Source: DAISJD01 sp036821645
GTDB taxonomy: Bacteria; Pseudomonadota; Alphaproteobacteria; ATCC43930; CGMCC-115725
DNA length: 64,000 nt
Direction of reading: 5' to 3'
Assembly (NCBI GenBank): GCA_036821645.1
Contig: DAISJD010000004.1
Coordinates: 11,403-75,402, forward strand
Part shown: one piece after another, positions 61,446 through 64,000 of the stretch
Position numbering within the stretch: the stretch's first letter is position 1
Layout of the letters: each line of letters starts with the position of its first letter
Notes under the pieces: model-generated
Seen by the model: only the letters and a program-made list of their open reading frames with translations
Told to the model about the DNA's origin: nothing
The model's database searches: none
Position numbers and translations under genes: made by a program

Positions 61446-63077
61446 TTGCCTGAATGGTTTGTTGCCTTGACTTGCCTCTCATCTTTATTTCTGCGCTGCT
61501 TGATCGCGTATTTTCTAGTGGGGGGCGCCCTGCTACCGGCATCGGCGGCAGAGCCCACCGTGAAATCGATCCTCGATCTCCAGAGCGGTCAGAAAACGAC
61601 GCGCGTCCAAAGTGCAGGCCGCGAGATGGCATTGACCGATCTCAATCCCGCGATCGGGCAGTGGTTCTTACTCGATATCGCGATGGACGGGCGAACGCAG
61701 CGCCTGCACCTTGCCGTCCCCGACTCTGTCCATCTCGCTCTCGATCCGGTCGATGGGGTGGTCGCAGAGCGCGACGGCCGACGCAGGCCATGTCCCCTGG
61801 AGGGGAATGACGGTCTGCTGGCCGCTTCTGCACGCCCGACTCCGTACGCGCCGACTTGCGGCGGGCTTGTCGCCGTGCGCCGCACGGTGAAAGGCGATCG
61901 GTCCATGATGGAGGCGGCGACCGACCTCTTGCGCACGACCGGGGGGGCGGGCGAATATCTGATTAATTTTTATAAGAATAATTTCAACGACACAGCCGAG
62001 CAGGCGAAATACGGTACCGTGCCGTCCACCGGTTCGGCGGGTCCCGACGCCCCGGTTCAAGATAATGAATCCACCCCGCCCAACGCCGAGGTAGGGCGTG
62101 AATGGCTCAATCGGACGCCGGGGCCGAGTTCGACCTTCGACTTGCCGATCGACGGGGCCGATGCGGCCACCATGCGGCTTGGTGCCTGGTATCGGCTGCA
62201 CGGCGAAGAGGGGATTTTCGGCAGCGTCATCACACCCGAAGCCGCCGGGTCAACCGATCCCGGCCGCGCCAATAACGCCTATCTCGTGGCATACGATCTC
62301 GACCGCTACGCACTGCGCTATGTTTTGGGAGCCACCCATCCGGCCTTGAACTGGTCCGACCGGGCCCCGCCGCCCCATGTCGGGCCTGGTCCTGACGGGT
62401 TCGAGGACGCGGCCCCCCTGGCCCGGACCGGGATGATCCCGCCTTGGGATCGCGAGCAGATCGTCGGCAGCTTTACGGGCGGGTTCAAGCGCGAACATGG
62501 TGCCTTCAAGGCGGGGCCGAATGTGGGAAAACATTATGGCTTTGCCGAATCCGGCGTAATTTTCAGTCGGTTGCAACCGGGGCTGATGACGTTTTTCGCC
62601 GGTGCCGACGGCAAGCCCGACCTGCGCACGTGGCGCGACGAAGATCGGTCCGAGGCGGGGCGCCTGTTGTTTGCCCGTCAGACGGGCTATGCCTTGTTGG
62701 AAAACGGTACCTTCGGCGCGCACCTCATGGACCCGAACGGCAATTGGTCGGGCTCCAATGATGGGCATCTTCTGACCATGCGGGCGGGCGTGTGCCTCTT
62801 GGCCCAAGGGGGGCGCACATGGCTCGTCTATGGTTTATTCAGTGCGACGACCCCGCACGGCATGGCACAGACGTTCAAGGCTTACGGCTGCGGGTCTGCC
62901 ACTTTGCTGGATATGAATTCGCCGCTTTTGACTTATGCGGCGGTTTATCATCATGAAAAAGGCCAAATTTCTTCTGATAAACTGTCGAAGGGCATGCGCA
63001 GTGCTTCGCAGGTCGGTCGGGAACGGTTTATCGATGTGCCGGACAGCCGGGATTTTTTCTATTTGGTCAAGCGTTGA
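61446..63077 (+). CDS. Exported phosphodiester glycosidase-like protein
   Basis: A long ORF whose open frame begins at 61302. The probable signal peptide (FLRCLIAYFLVGGALLPASA) lies at about residues 65-84 of that frame, so a start near TTG 61446 or 61467 is more sensible than the upstream ATGs; the exact codon is unsure. The mature protein shows FTGGFKREHGAFKAG, GFAESGVIFSRLQPGLMTF, an RQTGYALLENG stretch and a C-terminal GCGSATLLDMNSP, which matches the pattern of NAGPA/phosphodiester glycosidase-domain proteins. Role in surface glycan turnover is inference. Confidence 0.7.
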   Translation: MPEWFVALTCLSSLFLRCLIAYFLVGGALLPASAAEPTVKSILDLQSGQKTTRVQSAGREMALTDLNPAIGQWFLLDIAMDGRTQRLHLAVPDSVHLALDPVDGVVAERDGRRRPCPLEGNDGLLAASARPTPYAPTCGGLVAVRRTVKGDRSMMEAATDLLRTTGGAGEYLINFYKNNFNDTAEQAKYGTVPSTGSAGPDAPVQDNESTPPNAEVGREWLNRTPGPSSTFDLPIDGADAATMRLGAWYRLHGEEGIFGSVITPEAAGSTDPGRANNAYLVAYDLDRYALRYVLGATHPALNWSDRAPPPHVGPGPDGFEDAAPLARTGMIPPWDREQIVGSFTGGFKREHGAFKAGPNVGKHYGFAESGVIFSRLQPGLMTFFAGADGKPDLRTWRDEDRSEAGRLLFARQTGYALLENGTFGAHLMDPNGNWSGSNDGHLLTMRAGVCLLAQGGRTWLVYGLFSATTPHGMAQTFKAYGCGSATLLDMNSPLLTYAAVYHHEKGQISSDKLSKGMRSASQVGRERFIDVPDSRDFFYLVKR

Positions 63078-63264
63078 TGGCTCTTTACCCTGCCGGTGAT
63101 CGTGTCCCTCTGCGGCGGGTTTCAAGCGCGCGATGCTTAACGATAAGATGAGGTATGGTGCGTTACACTCGGATCGTGCCGCCACCGCGTGCCTGATGGC
63201 GCAATGGCCCTAAGCGGTTCCGATCGCGCCGGAACCGGCCACACTGAACCAGGAGGGATGGATG

Positions 63265-64000
63265 ATGGGTTTGCGGCTATCCCCTGTTTCATGGCTGTTG
63301 TTTCTGGCGCTTGCGGCCTGTGCGACCTCGCCTGATGGGGGTTTGACCCCACCTAGAACGCTTGCTCTCCCATCAGAGCCGTCCTCTGCTGCGATCTTGC
63401 CTCGCGATGCGTGCGGCCTGCAAAAAGTGGCGACCTTGCCCATTACCGTGGTCGACGATGCGATCTTGGTTGAGGGACGGGTTGCCGGCCGAGATGTCGC
63501 GTTCATTCTCGATACCGGGGCCGAACAAACCTCGCTGACCGACGAGGCGGTGACCGCTTTCGGACTCCACGCGGATCCCGCCACCCGGACCCGGTCCATC
63601 GGGGCGGGCGGCGGGGTCGTCGAACGGGAGAATGCGGTCATGACGGGTTTTGAACTGGGGCCGATCCGTGAAGAACGCGTCAGTGTCGCGGTCAGACCGC
63701 TTGCACGGGCGATCCCGGCGGATCGTCCCGTGATCGGTCTCTTGGGCGGGAAGTTTTTAAGCGGGTACGATGTCGATTTCAACGGGCCCGCCCGCGAGAT
63801 GACCTTGTTTCGACCGGCCGATTGTTTGGATACGGGACCTCGGTGGGCAAAAGCGAGCCGGATTGCGGCCAGTCCGCTTGGCCGGTACAAATTGACCGTC
63901 CCGATCGGCGTCAATGATCGGGACTTGACGGCATTGCTGGATAGCGGGGCTGCCTATACGATCATCACGGTGGCGGGGGCGGCGCGCCTCGGCGTGGGGG
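63265..64000 (+). CDS. Retropepsin-like aspartic protease lipoprotein (partial, 3' end outside window)
   Basis: The frame is open to the window edge (245 codons, no stop). A lipoprotein signal ends at lipobox L16-A17-A18-C19. Two aspartic protease motifs occur: DTGAEQTSL with D83 and DSGAAYTII with D226, so a single chain may carry both active-site halves. AGGAGGG lies 7 bases before ATG 63265. Similar periplasmic proteases have unknown substrates. Confidence 0.88.
   Translation, partial: MGLRLSPVSWLLFLALAACATSPDGGLTPPRTLALPSEPSSAAILPRDACGLQKVATLPITVVDDAILVEGRVAGRDVAFILDTGAEQTSLTDEAVTAFGLHADPATRTRSIGAGGGVVERENAVMTGFELGPIREERVSVAVRPLARAIPADRPVIGLLGGKFLSGYDVDFNGPAREMTLFRPADCLDTGPRWAKASRIAASPLGRYKLTVPIGVNDRDLTALLDSGAAYTIITVAGAARLGVG

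Noticed and set aside
1..64000. CRISPR arrays, rRNA genes, intact insertion sequences or prophage
   Set aside because: No regularly spaced repeats, rRNA-like stretches, transposases or phage genes were seen on reading both strands.

Overview
The window comes from an alphaproteobacterium, most likely a Rhodospirillales-type genome of moderately high GC. This rests on gene order (rplJL-rpoBC, then the str, S10, spc and alpha ribosomal operons run together, with adk between secY and rpsM and no rpmJ there), on an ATP12-type F1-ATPase assembly factor, and on the style of the RNA polymerase, LipB and PccBA proteins. The species is not identified.

Positions 1-28300 are a nearly continuous plus-strand housekeeping block: rplJ, rplL, rpoB, rpoC, rpsL, rpsG, a truncated and degenerate EF-G-like gene in the place of fusA, tuf, the S10 operon (rpsJ to rpsQ), the spc operon (rplN to secY, adk) and the alpha operon (rpsM, rpsK, rpoA, rplQ). 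A strong terminator at 28254-28293 closes it. Structured intergenic regions (rplL-rpoB, rpoB-rpoC, tuf-rpsJ, rpmD-rplO) look like attenuation or autoregulation sites. A second plus-strand group follows (rarA, an RluC/D pseudouridine synthase, a HAD phosphatase, atp12).

Positions 32212-48054 are the exceptional part. After an AT-rich 480-bp non-coding stretch comes an unlisted 45-codon gene whose product ends in SSCCCCCCSNAN, six Cys encoded by a perfect (TGC)6 repeat. Directly downstream lie the three hallmark enzymes of a thiazole/oxazole-modified microcin (TOMM) pathway: a leader-binding E1-like cyclodehydratase partner with four zinc-type Cys, a YcaO cyclodehydratase ending in PAPHPFP, and a SagB-type FMN dehydrogenase. 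The series then continues with an apparent metallopeptidase-ABC ATPase fusion, its ABC-2 permease, a Fic protein, a DUF2141 protein, a LolD/FtsX-like ABC pair, a LolA-like periplasmic protein, an outer-membrane beta-barrel, a 741-residue orphan with a possible C-terminal winged helix, and a sulfotransferase. Close spacing and ATGA overlaps suggest one or a few operons for making, trimming and exporting a poly-thiazole peptide across both membranes. Sharp AT-rich patches inside the cluster suggest acquisition and recombination.

Positions 48286-64000 return to ordinary chromosome: pccB-pccA, a convergent methyl-accepting chemotaxis gene and lipB on the minus strand, tRNA-Leu(GAG), a malic enzyme with a phosphotransacetylase-like tail, a gene-poor kilobase with a decayed nuclease-like remnant, a small lipoprotein, an acetyl-CoA acetyltransferase, a short-chain dehydrogenase, a DsbA/HCCA-isomerase-family protein, a phosphodiester-glycosidase-like exported protein, and the first part of a retropepsin-like lipoprotein cut by the window end. 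All statements are from reading the sequence; no database search was run.
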